Part shown: positions 7,210 through 13,972 of the stretch, in pieces
Numbering within the stretch: the first letter of the stretch is position 1
Layout of the letters: the number at the start of each line of letters is the position of its first letter
NCBI RefSeq assembly: GCF_014306095.1
Contig: NZ_JACRWC010000090.1
Location: forward strand, 1 to 14,201
Direction of reading: 5' to 3'
Source: Lentihominibacter faecis
GTDB lineage: Bacteria; Bacillota; Clostridia; Peptostreptococcales; Anaerovoracaceae
Length of the DNA stretch: 14,201 bases
Made by a program: the position numbers and the translations under genes
Notes under the pieces: model-generated
The model's input: only the letters and a program-made list of their open reading frames with translations
What the model was told of the DNA's origin: nothing
Database searches by the model: none

Positions 7210-8550
7210 ATGAAATACGATTTTATACCTGACAGCGTGAGCGAGCACACCAATGTTTATGATGTGCTGAAGGAACGGGGATTTATCGAACAGTCCACGG
7301 ACGAGGAAAAGGTCCGGGAGCTTCTGCAGAATGAGAAAGTGAAATTTTACATTGGCTTTGACCCGACGGCGGACTGTCTTCACGTAGGCCACTTCATGCA
7401 GGTGATCATCATGATGTATATGCAGAAGTTTGGTCATACGCCGGTCGTGCTGCTGGGAGGCGGTACTGGTTTTGTAGGCGATCCTTCGGGACGGACAGAT
7501 ATGCGTCAGATGATGACTGCTGAGACGATCGAGAGCAATTGTGAAGCGTTCAAGAAGCTGTTTGATCGCTTCCTGGATTTCGATGAAGACTGGAAATATG
7601 AGGGCAACAATGGCGTGTTTGAACCGGGCCACGAAAACAAGGAGCCGGAGCCGGGCAAGGCGATCTCGGTCAACAATGCGAGATGGCTGCTGCCGCTGAA
7701 TTACATTGATTTCATTCGTGAGATCGGATCCTGCTTCAATGTGAACACCATGCTTCGTGCAGAATGCTTCAAGCAGAGGATGGATCGCGAAGGCGGACTT
7801 ACGATGTTTGAACTGAACTACATGCTGATGCAGAGCTATGATTTCATGGTCATGGCGCGGGACTTCGATGTTAAGATCGAGTTTGGTGGAAACGACCAGT
7901 GGTCCAACATCATAGGCGGCGTAGATCTGACTCGCAAGAAGACGGGTAAGGAAGTGTACGGCATGACATTTTCTCTGCTGACCAACTCGGAAGGCAAGAA
8001 GATGGGCAAGACCCAGAAGGGCGCGCTGTGGCTGGATGCTGACAAGACGACTCCGTATGAATTTTATCAGTACTGGAGAAACGTCGGTGATGCTGATGTA
8101 GAAAAATGTCTGCGGATGCTGACTTTCCTGCCGATGGATGAAGTGCGCAGACTGGCTTCTCTGGAAGGACAGGAGATCAACAAGGCCAAGGAGATCCTGG
8201 CGTTTGAAGTGACCAAGCTGGTTCACGGCGAGGATGAGGCAAAGAAGGCGCAGGAGGCTGCACGTGCTGCGTTCAGCGGTGGCGGTACAGACATCAGCGC
8301 TATGCCGACGACTCCGTTTGAGGCTGCAAAGCTGGCCGGTGAGGGCATGGGTGTTGTAAACTTCATCAAGGAGCTGGGACTTGTTCCGAGCAACCGGGAA
8401 GGATTCATGACCATCGAGCAGGGCGGTCTTAAGATCGACGGTGAAAAGGTGACTGACAAGAAGCTGCAGATCACGGCAGATTCCTTTAAAGACGGCAAGA
8501 TGCTGGTGGAAAAGGGAAAGAAGAAAAAGGTTGTCGTAGAGCTGGTATAA
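7210..8550 (+). CDS. tyrS: Tyrosyl-tRNA synthetase
   Basis: A class Ic aminoacyl-tRNA synthetase of 446 residues that charges tRNA-Tyr. The HIGH motif is His58-Val-Gly-His61 in [12 protein letters not shown], and the KMSKS loop is Lys264-Met-Gly-Lys-Thr268. The tyrosine-site region includes LMQSYDF and GGNDQWSNI. The C-terminal S4-like RNA-binding domain covers about residues 375-446 and ends in a lysine-rich strand. The ATG at 7210 was preferred to an upstream in-frame TTG at 7192 because GGAGG at 7194-7198 overlaps that TTG and serves the ATG. The gene begins 24 bases after upp, leaving no room for the T-box leader often found before tyrS in Firmicutes. A terminator follows. Confidence 0.97.
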   Translation: MKYDFIPDSVSEHTNVYDVLKERGFIEQSTDEEKVRELLQNEKVKFYIGFDPTADCLHVGHFMQVIIMMYMQKFGHTPVVLLGGGTGFVGDPSGRTDMRQMMTAETIESNCEAFKKLFDRFLDFDEDWKYEGNNGVFEPGHENKEPEPGKAISVNNARWLLPLNYIDFIREIGSCFNVNTMLRAECFKQRMDREGGLTMFELNYMLMQSYDFMVMARDFDVKIEFGGNDQWSNIIGGVDLTRKKTGKEVYGMTFSLLTNSEGKKMGKTQKGALWLDADKTTPYEFYQYWRNVGDADVEKCLRMLTFLPMDEVRRLASLEGQEINKAKEILAFEVTKLVHGEDEAKKAQEAARAAFSGGGTDISAMPTTPFEAAKLAGEGMGVVNFIKELGLVPSNREGFMTIEQGGLKIDGEKVTDKKLQITADSFKDGKMLVEKGKKKKVVVELV

Positions 8551-8567
8551 AGATTTTGATGTAAGGG

Positions 8568-8600
8568 GGACCCTGCGTTAGAGGCGCAGGGTTCTTTTTT
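8568..8600 (+). terminator. Intrinsic terminator after tyrS
   Basis: GGACCCTGCG at 8568-8577 pairs with CGCAGGGTTC at 8585-8594 (one G-T pair), with a 7-base loop and six T at 8595-8600. It lies 17 bases after the tyrS stop and directly abuts the truncated amidohydrolase. Confidence 0.88.
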
Positions 8601-8612
8601 ATATGCGCCCGT

Positions 8613-9017
8613 ATGATCGTGCCTGCGCGGATGGGTCTGCACATCGGAGACTCCATGATCCACACCGGACATCCACCGTTCTCCCTTCCGTGGAGCGTAG
8701 CCCAGCTGGCTGATATCTACCCGGATCTGCCGATGGTCATGATCCATATGGGTCACGGTAACGGCATGTTTATCCAGTCGGCACTGGACATGGCGAAAAA
8801 ATATCCGAACCTGTATCTGGAAACATCCGGCATGCCGATGCACACCAAGATCAAGGAATCCTACAGAGATATCGGATCTGACCGGATCATGTGGGGACTG
8901 GACGCACCGTTCCACCACCCTGCAGTAGAAATGCTCAAGCCGATCGTCAGCGGTCTGACCGACGAAGAGCTGGAAGACGTGTTCTATAACAATGTGAAGA
9001 AACTTTTGAAGCTGTAG
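8613..9017 (+). pseudogene. 5'-truncated amidohydrolase (amidohydrolase family 2) remnant
   Basis: The 134-residue frame matches the C-terminal half of a TIM-barrel metal-dependent amidohydrolase of the Amidohydro_2 type. Visible motifs are SMIHTGHPPFSLPW, VMIHMGHGNGMF, LYLETSG, DRIMWGLDAPFHHP and a closing helix ELEDVFYNNVKKLLKL. Family members are usually around twice this length. The N-terminal barrel with the first metal-binding HxH is missing, and there is no ribosome site or promoter before the ATG, because the fragment starts right after the tyrS terminator. The first bases read better in another frame (PYDRACADG from 8609), which suggests a frameshift near 8635. It is most likely a decaying remnant left by a deletion. 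A functional short protein is unlikely. Confidence 0.75.
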
Positions 9018-9065
9018 TTCTCGGGGATCATCCCCTGAAGCTGTAATTCTCGGGGATCGTCCCCT
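9008..9065. repeat. 29-bp tandem duplication with GGGGATC-ATCCCC palindromes
   Basis: Copies at 9008-9036 and 9037-9065 differ at only two positions. The first copy includes the last codons and stop of the amidohydrolase remnant. Each contains GGGGATCATCCCC or its GATCGTC variant, a near-perfect palindrome. A further partial copy (AAAGCTGTA) lies at 9073-9081. The palindromic GGGGA/TCCCC ends are reminiscent of short intergenic repeats found in some Clostridia, but I cannot assign a family. Confidence 0.8.
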
Positions 9066-9140
9066 TTGAACCAAAGCTGTACCGCCGCCGGGTGTGCCGC
9101 CCGGCTTCTATAAAGGATGCCTTCGGATGTGTGCTGCAAA

Positions 9141-9163
9141 GGACGCTCCGGAGGCGTTTTTTT
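9141..9163 (+). terminator. Weak terminator-like hairpin
   Basis: ACGC(T) at 9143-9147 pairs with (G)GCGT at 9153-9157 around CCGGA, followed by seven T at 9157-9163. The stem is short, but the T-run is good and flanking A/T pairing could extend it. A separate GC hairpin without a T-run (GCCGGG/CCCGGC) sits at 9087-9105. Confidence 0.5.
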
Positions 9164-9236
9164 GTTGGACGGCAGGTGGATCACCGGCGATTTTTTCCTT
9201 AATAACAGACTTGTCCGTGATTTTGTCCGAATTGGA

Positions 9237-9265
9237 TTGACAAACAAAAAATGCTATTATATAAT
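9237..9265 (+). promoter_or_regulatory. Consensus sigma-A promoter of the acyl-CoA synthetase gene
   Basis: TTGACA at 9237-9242 and TATAAT at 9260-9265 are both perfect consensus hexamers with the ideal 17-base spacer. Transcription should begin near 9272, giving a leader of about 100 nt before the start at 9375. TTGTCCG occurs twice just upstream (9211-9217 and 9223-9229), 12 bases apart. Such a strong core promoter suggests either high expression or control by a repressor. Confidence 0.88.
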
Positions 9266-9341
9266 GCAAAAAGCGGTTAAGAATAAGTAAAATTCAAGAC
9301 ATTTTATATGCAAAAATCGAATTAAATGATAGCAAAAAGTG
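9266..9341. repeat. Phased GCAAAAA repeats in the acyl-CoA synthetase leader
   Basis: GCAAAAAGCG (9266-9275), GCAAAAATCG (9310-9319) and GCAAAAAGTG (9332-9341) start 44 and 22 bases apart, multiples of about two helical turns. They lie at and after the transcription start. They may be a bent-DNA feature or repeated operator; AT-rich chance is also possible. Confidence 0.4.
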
Positions 9342-9374
9342 ATTTATAGAACGGAACAATACGGAGGGGATCTT

Positions 9375-11030
9375 ATGAGAACATACGATGACAAGATGTT
9401 TATCGAAACCTTTGAGCATCAGTACACCTGGCTCAACGGCTTTATGAGAAATGTGAGAAGATATGGCAAGAAAGCTGCGCTGTTAGATCCGGCGACAGAT
9501 AGAAGCTGGACGTATACGCAGCTGAACCAGGAGGCGAATCAGCTGGCACATGCGCTGCGCCAGGATGGTGTAGGCAAAAACGATGTGGTCATGTCGGTGC
9601 TGCCGAACTGCCCGGAATTTTGCTTTGCATATATCGGCCCGAGGAAGATCGGTGCGATCATCAACCTGGCAAATTACAAGCTTTCCTTTGGGGAACTGGC
9701 CTTGCTGATCGATCACAACTGCCCGAAGGTGATTCTGTACGCTGCGGATGTAGCGGATATGGTGACGAAGGCTGTTGAGAAGGCAGAGCACAAGCCGGTT
9801 CGTCTGGTAATGGCGGATAACCAGGAGGGAAGAGAAGTCCCCGAGGGTCACTACAGCTATGAAGCTTATGTGTCCGCACAGCCGAAAAATGATCCGGAAA
9901 TGGATTTCGTGCCTCATATTTATGATGAAGTGATAAGAATGTGCACCAGCGGGACGTCTGCTTTGCCTAAGAGCGTGCCGCTCAATGATATCAATGAAGT
10001 ATTGTCAGCGCACGATGCCATCATGCATTATCCGCTGAATGTAAAAGACGTCTGCATGAACATGACGCCGCTGTTTCACCGCGGAGGAAGCCATTCCGGA
10101 GGCACGTGTCCGACTTTCTTTGTAGGCGCGGCTCTGGTGGTGATGCGGAGTTTCTCGCCGCGAACGACTTTGCAGTATGTGGAAAAATATGGGGTAACGT
10201 TCCTGACAGGATCCCCGGCATCGCTGGAAATGCTGACGCGTATCCAGGAAAAGACTCCGTATGATCTTTCTCGTTTGAAGGGACTGGTCACTATGGGGGC
10301 TCCGCTGGAAAAAGCAGCCTGCAAAAAATTCATGGAAGTCCTGACGCCGAATATTTTAAACGGTTACGGCACGACGGAAACTTTCTGGAACTCGTTCCTG
10401 CGCCCTTATGATCTTCCGGATTATGCCGGAAGCGTAGGAGGCAGCTGTATCGATGATGAAGTGCGGGTCGTTAAGGTTTATGATGATCACAAAGCTGAGC
10501 CGGACGAGCTGGTAGAAAAGGACAATGTCACAACGGGTGAAGTCATCATAAGCAGCCCGGGTAAGACGACCTACAGCTATTATAACAACCCTGAAGAAGA
10601 GGCGAACAAATTCTATAAAGGATGGATGTATACGGGTGACCTGGGGACATGGGGTGAGAACCTTTATGTAATGATCAACGGTCGTAAGGACGATATGATC
10701 GTATGCTCCGGTGAAAATATTTACCCGACACAGATAGAGGAAGCCCTTAATGAGATGGAGAAGGTGCAGGACTCCATGGTGGTGGCCGTGCCTGATAAAG
10801 TACGCGGACAGGCGGTGGCAGCTTACGTTGTTGCAAAGGATCCGTCCCTGACTATCGCAGAGCTGACCAGGTTCTGCAACAACAGTCCGATGCTTTCAAC
10901 GTATAAGCGTCCTCGCTGGTACTGTATCGTGGAAGAACTCCCGCATACAGCCACCGGAAAGAAGATGCATTATGTAATGAAGCAGCAGGCGGCAGAAGAT
11001 CTGAAAAACGGAGTGTTGAAGAGAAGATAA
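9375..11030 (+). CDS. AMP-dependent acyl-CoA synthetase/ligase
   Basis: A 551-residue adenylate-forming enzyme (ANL superfamily) that activates a carboxylic acid with ATP and joins it to CoA. Motifs in order: the phosphate loop TSGTSALPKS from Thr191, a variant of the usual TSGTTGxPKG; YGTTE (331-335); GWMYTGDLG with Asp422; INGRKDDMIVCSGENIYP; and the C-terminal catalytic Lys529 in TATGKK. Length and motifs fit medium/long-chain fatty-acid or crotonobetaine-type ligases; the substrate cannot be fixed. ATG 9375 follows GGAGGGGA at 9363-9370, so the GTG at 9339 is not used. It has its own consensus promoter, and a large hairpin ends it 16 bases after the stop. The converging LysR gene and the FabF beyond it suggest fatty-acyl metabolism. 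Confidence 0.92.
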   Translation: MRTYDDKMFIETFEHQYTWLNGFMRNVRRYGKKAALLDPATDRSWTYTQLNQEANQLAHALRQDGVGKNDVVMSVLPNCPEFCFAYIGPRKIGAIINLANYKLSFGELALLIDHNCPKVILYAADVADMVTKAVEKAEHKPVRLVMADNQEGREVPEGHYSYEAYVSAQPKNDPEMDFVPHIYDEVIRMCTSGTSALPKSVPLNDINEVLSAHDAIMHYPLNVKDVCMNMTPLFHRGGSHSGGTCPTFFVGAALVVMRSFSPRTTLQYVEKYGVTFLTGSPASLEMLTRIQEKTPYDLSRLKGLVTMGAPLEKAACKKFMEVLTPNILNGYGTTETFWNSFLRPYDLPDYAGSVGGSCIDDEVRVVKVYDDHKAEPDELVEKDNVTTGEVIISSPGKTTYSYYNNPEEEANKFYKGWMYTGDLGTWGENLYVMINGRKDDMIVCSGENIYPTQIEEALNEMEKVQDSMVVAVPDKVRGQAVAAYVVAKDPSLTIAELTRFCNNSPMLSTYKRPRWYCIVEELPHTATGKKMHYVMKQQAAEDLKNGVLKRR

Positions 11031-11045
11031 TCAAAAATGCAATAT

Positions 11046-11140
11046 AAAAAACAGAGTTGGATAAAATTGTCTGATATGTACCCCAATACGGGGCGCCCGG
11101 TATTGGGGTACATATCAAAATTATCCCGCTCTGTTTTTTT
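11046..11140. terminator. Large bidirectional terminator hairpin
   Basis: A perfect 18-bp inverted repeat (TGATATGTACCCCAATAC at 11072-11089 with 11100-11117) sits inside two outer stems: GGATAA/TTATCC (11059-11064 with 11121-11126) and AAAAAACAGAG/CTCTGTTTTTT (11046-11056 with 11129-11139). The A-run on the left and T-run on the right make it a terminator for both the acyl-CoA synthetase and the opposing LysR gene. It fills the whole gap between the two stop codons. Confidence 0.9.
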
Positions 11141-11142
11141 AT

Positions 11143-12066
11143 TTACTCCAGATGTTCTTCTATGATTTGCAGAAACAGTTCCGCTGCCGGATTAAGCAAA
11201 GATTTTTTCCAGGCAACGGCGCATGTGATGGCATAGCTCTCATCGTCGATAGGCGTTACTTGTATTCCTGTCTGTGGAAGGGCTGAGAGGATTTCGGCTG
11301 CTTTTAACGGCAGGATGGAGATCCCCAGACCTGAGCCTACGGACAGCAGTACCGATTTTATGTCGGAAAACCGGTTGGCGATCTGCGGCGTGAAACGATG
11401 AGTCTGGCAGTAGTTCATGATCTGCATATAAAGGATGGGATTTTCTTCTTCCGAGATCAGGATGAATTTCTGGTGAGGAAGGGATGAAAGATCTAACCCG
11501 TCGACAAAACAGGTATCATCATCGGGCTTCAGCATATCCGCGTGAGCTGTTTTCGGTGACACAAAGCACAGCTGGGTGGTATGGGTTTCCCTGATTTCAT
11601 ATTCCTCGCTGTCAGGGATCATATCCAGGTAATGAAAGTGAAAATCATAAGGGTCATCCACTTCGCTTTGAAGTGGTTCGCCATGAGACACATAAGTCAG
11701 ATCTACGATAATCCCGGGATATTTCCGGGAAAATTCTTGCAGACACATGGCCAGAAACTGATCGGAATCATCGATCGTAGCAATAGAAAGCCGTCCCTCT
11801 GCACCCTCATGCAGCTGTCTGACGGCGAAGGCGCCTTTTTTCGCGGCATCCAGGATCTCCTGCGCATATGGTAAAAACGCACGGCCCTCCTGAGTCAGGC
11901 GAACGTCCCGTTTCGTGCGGTAGAAAAGCTTGACTCCAAGCTGCTGCTCAAGATCGTTGATCTGACGGCTGATGGTAGATTGAGGCACGCCGTTTTGTCG
12001 AGCCGCATTGGTAAAATTCAGTACCTGGCTGACCGTGATAAAACTTTTTATCTGATTTAAGTGCAT
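11143..12066 (-). CDS. LysR-family transcriptional regulator
   Basis: A 307-residue LysR-type regulator of normal length. The N-terminal winged helix-turn-helix is clear: LNQIKSFITVSQVLNFTNAA, then PQSTISRQINDLEQQLGVKL and RTKRDVRLTQEG (about residues 2-60). A linker helix follows, and the C-terminal periplasmic-binding-like effector domain (about 88-300) includes GSGLGISILPLKAAE. The ATG at 12066 was chosen because GGGAG (complement of 12074-12078) precedes it at 7 bases; an in-frame extension to 12132 has no ribosome site and would cover the promoter region. It is transcribed away from fabF with an operator-like inverted repeat between, the classical layout for a LysR protein that controls its divergent neighbour and itself. 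The effector is unknown. Confidence 0.93.
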   Translation of the reverse strand: MHLNQIKSFITVSQVLNFTNAARQNGVPQSTISRQINDLEQQLGVKLFYRTKRDVRLTQEGRAFLPYAQEILDAAKKGAFAVRQLHEGAEGRLSIATIDDSDQFLAMCLQEFSRKYPGIIVDLTYVSHGEPLQSEVDDPYDFHFHYLDMIPDSEEYEIRETHTTQLCFVSPKTAHADMLKPDDDTCFVDGLDLSSLPHQKFILISEEENPILYMQIMNYCQTHRFTPQIANRFSDIKSVLLSVGSGLGISILPLKAAEILSALPQTGIQVTPIDDESYAITCAVAWKKSLLNPAAELFLQIIEEHLE

Positions 12067-12134
12067 TGTAAGACTCCCGTTTATTGACATCTGCCTCGCT
12101 GCGATGGTATCATCAAGGCACGGAGCAGACATAA

Positions 12135-12170
12135 TTATCCAGAAAACTGATAAGAAGGGGGCTTTTTATC
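12135..12170. promoter_or_regulatory. LysR-type operator between lysR and fabF
   Basis: TTATCCAGAAAACTGATAA at 12135-12153 is an inverted repeat with the LysR-family pattern T-N11-A and the nod-box-like ATC-N9-GAT. A third half-site TTATC lies at 12166-12170. LysR regulators typically use one strong site and a second weaker site nearer the target promoter. A possible fabF -10 (TATAAC, 12185-12190) follows 15 bases later, without a good -35, as expected for an activated promoter. Confidence 0.55.
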
Positions 12171-12225
12171 CGTTTTTGCTATTATATAACATGGGGCTTG
12201 AGTTGTAAAGCTTCCGCCTCGGCGT

Positions 12226-12266
12226 TTTCGGCATGCCTTGGCATGTCGCGATGTTTTGTGCCGAAA
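12226..12266 (+). other. Leader stem-loop upstream of fabF
   Basis: TTTCGGCA at 12226-12233 pairs with TGCCGAAA at 12259-12266. Within it CATGC and GCATG (12232-12236 and 12241-12245) could form an alternative small hairpin. It lies in the probable fabF leader just before the purine-rich ribosome region, so it may influence translation or be a chance structure. Confidence 0.35.
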
Positions 12267-12288
12267 GCAGGGGAGTATGGAGGAAATC

Positions 12289-13569
12289 GTGAAAAAGAAA
12301 ATCGTGATAACAGGAATGGGTGCAGTGACGCCCATTGGAAGCGGAGTGGAGGAATACTGGAACAATCTGATCGCGGGTGCATGCGGAATCGATAAGATCC
12401 GGCAGTTTGATGCGACAGATCTGGCGGTGCGGATCGCAGCGGAGGTTCATTCTTTTGATCTGCAAAAATACATGCCGAAAAAGATGATCCATGAGACGGA
12501 TGCGTTCACCCAGTACGCTTACGTGGCAGCTGCCGAAGCCTTGGCGATGGCTGGAAAAAAGGATGGAGAACGGTCAGGGGAGAATGCCCGGATGTCTGAC
12601 GATCCGGATCGTTCTGCCGGCATCGGCCTTCCTGCAGATCCGGATCAAATGGGTATCGTTATGGGGACTGCCATGGCTGGAGTTGCTACGACGGCAGCGA
12701 CGCAGGAAATCCTGACCAATGCAGTCCACAAGAATGTAGGCCCGCGATTTGTGCCGCGGATCCTGGGAAATATTGCCGCGGCACAAATCGCCATCGCTCA
12801 TGGGATCACCGGTCACAGTGTTACCTTGTCCACGGCCTGCGCTTCAGGCGGCGATGCCGTTTCCGCAGCGGCAATGCTGCTTCAGGCAGATGAAGCGGAT
12901 GCCGTTCTGGCAGTTGGGGCAGAGAGCATCCTGTGCCCGCTGGTGATCTACTCGCTGGCGAATGCACACACTTTATCGCGGATGAATGATGATCCACAGC
13001 ATTCCTGCAGACCGTTCGATGCACACAGAAGTGGATTTGTCATTGGTGAAGGGGGCGGTGCATTGGTATTGGAAACGGAAGAAAATGCCCTGGCTCGCGG
13101 AGCGACTATTTACGCCGAGCTGGCAGGATGGGCCAATAACAATGAGGCCTATCATGTCATCAAGCCTAATCCGGATGGAATCAGTTCGATCAAGTGTATG
13201 CGAAAAGCTCTTTTAAGGGCGGGACTTTCCCCGCAGGATGTCGATTATATCAATGCTCACGGAACGGGAACAAAACTAGGGGATGAAGCCGAGTTGAATG
13301 CACTTGGTCAGTTGTTCGAAGGCTCTGCCATCAGCTCTACAAAAGGAGCTACCGGCCACATGATGGGTGCCGGTGGCATCACTGAAGCGATCGCCTGTAT
13401 CCAGGCGATCCGGGAAGGGATCGTTCCGCCGACTTTAAACCTGGAAGATTGTGATTCGGATCTGGATCTCGTGCGGGGAGAGAGCCGCAAGATGACAGTT
13501 GACACGGCCATGACGAATGCCTTCGGATTTGGTGGGCAGAATTCCAGTCTGATATTTCGGAGGTATTGA
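12289..13569 (+). CDS. fabF: Beta-ketoacyl-ACP synthase II (FabF/KAS II type)
   Basis: A 426-residue thiolase-fold condensing enzyme that extends acyl-ACP with malonyl-ACP. The N-terminus KKKIVITGMGAVTPIG is typical. The Cys-His-His triad is complete: Cys184 in STACASGGDAV, His324 in NAHGTGTKLGD and His357 in STKGATGHMMGAGG, followed by AFGFGGQNSSL. The GTG at 12289 was preferred because GGAGG at 12279-12283 is 5 bases upstream; an ATG at 12277 also in frame overlaps that site and is poorly spaced. The protein is somewhat longer than usual FabF because of a polar insert at about residues 90-118 (GERSGENARMSDDPDR region). It stands alone, without acpP, fabD, fabG or fabZ, next to a LysR gene and an acyl-CoA synthetase. 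A role in modifying or salvaging acyl chains rather than bulk synthesis is possible. Confidence 0.93.
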   Translation: MKKKIVITGMGAVTPIGSGVEEYWNNLIAGACGIDKIRQFDATDLAVRIAAEVHSFDLQKYMPKKMIHETDAFTQYAYVAAAEALAMAGKKDGERSGENARMSDDPDRSAGIGLPADPDQMGIVMGTAMAGVATTAATQEILTNAVHKNVGPRFVPRILGNIAAAQIAIAHGITGHSVTLSTACASGGDAVSAAAMLLQADEADAVLAVGAESILCPLVIYSLANAHTLSRMNDDPQHSCRPFDAHRSGFVIGEGGGALVLETEENALARGATIYAELAGWANNNEAYHVIKPNPDGISSIKCMRKALLRAGLSPQDVDYINAHGTGTKLGDEAELNALGQLFEGSAISSTKGATGHMMGAGGITEAIACIQAIREGIVPPTLNLEDCDSDLDLVRGESRKMTVDTAMTNAFGFGGQNSSLIFRRY

Positions 13570-13581
13570 TTTTTCACCAGC

Positions 13582-13807
13582 TCGCAAGCAATACAACATG
13601 AACAGCCGAATATCCTGCCTTGATGTTGTAATCCAGTGCAAAAAATTTGGTACAGCAACATGAAGACAATGAAAATCAAATTTCATGTTGTAATGATCTC
13701 AATAATTCGCAAGCAATACAACATGAACAGCGGTTATGAACCTGTTGATGTTGTATTTTGCTTTTTGGACAACATCAACACAACAAAATTAAGCTTTCGT
13801 GTTGTAA
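13582..13807. repeat. Array of four stem-loops with alternating ACAACATGAA arms
   Basis: Eight copies of a 10-11-bp element alternate in orientation. Left arms are at 13592-13602, 13655-13664, 13717-13727 and 13769-13778; right arms are at 13621-13630, 13682-13692, 13746-13755 and 13798-13807. Left arms start about 63, 62 and 52 bases apart and right arms follow the same rhythm. Loops of 17-19 bases are unrelated in sequence, except that an identical 25-bp string begins at 13582 and at 13707. The third unit pairs further (AACAG/CTGTT inside). No T-tract follows, so these are not ordinary terminators. The region 13570-13892 otherwise holds no supportable gene. Confidence 0.8.
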
Positions 13808-13862
13808 GACTTGCAGAGACATCGTTTGACATTTTTAAAATACAAAAAATGCCTTGTAAATA

Positions 13863-13891
13863 TTGACAGCAAACTGCCGGAGGTGTAAAAT
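13863..13891 (+). promoter_or_regulatory. Promoter-like pair after the palindrome array
   Basis: TTGACA at 13863-13868 and TAAAAT at 13886-13891 are separated by 17 bases. A further TTGACA at 13826-13831 has no good -10. GGAGG at 13879-13883 lies inside the spacer and could instead be a ribosome site for a tiny ORF at 13893-13949, in which case a promoter further upstream would be needed. Confidence 0.5.
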
Positions 13892-13892
13892 A

Positions 13893-13949
13893 ATGGAAAT
13901 AGAAGCCGCAGCTGGAGCTTTGGTCGTCGAAAATCCAAGCCTGGCCTGA
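13893..13949 (+). CDS. Possible 18-residue leader peptide
   Basis: An ATG at 13893 with GGAGG at 13879-13883 (9-base spacing) opens a frame of 18 codons reading MEIEAAAGALVVENPSLA. It ends at TGA 13947-13949, shortly before the next ORF in another frame. It may be a translated leader or the true N-terminus of the following gene separated by a frameshift, since the downstream frame is open back to 13889. The ribosome site is good, but the length gives no independent support. Confidence 0.25.
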   Translation: MEIEAAAGALVVENPSLA

Positions 13950-13972
13950 CGCAACATATCATGGGGAATGAA

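Noticed and set aside
6550..8226. Open reading frame of 558 codons on the minus strand opposite upp and tyrS
   Set aside because: It lies exactly antisense to two well-recognised genes, has no recognisable motifs and no ribosome site; codon bias of the real genes explains it.
8223..9074. Minus-strand ORF of 283 codons over the end of tyrS and the amidohydrolase remnant
   Set aside because: It crosses a terminator and the duplicated repeat, is antisense to recognised protein sequence, and shows no domain.
9087..9105. GC-rich hairpin as a terminator
   Set aside because: A stem is present but no T-run follows; the hairpin at 9141-9163 is the better candidate.
13582..13807. CRISPR array
   Set aside because: The repeated elements alternate in orientation, are only 10-11 bp, and there are no identical 25-37-bp direct repeats with uniform spacers; no cas gene is present.
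13582..13807. Integron attC sites
   Set aside because: The right arms read GTTGTAA, which breaks the GTTRRRY rule, there are no cassettes between units and no integrase is in view.
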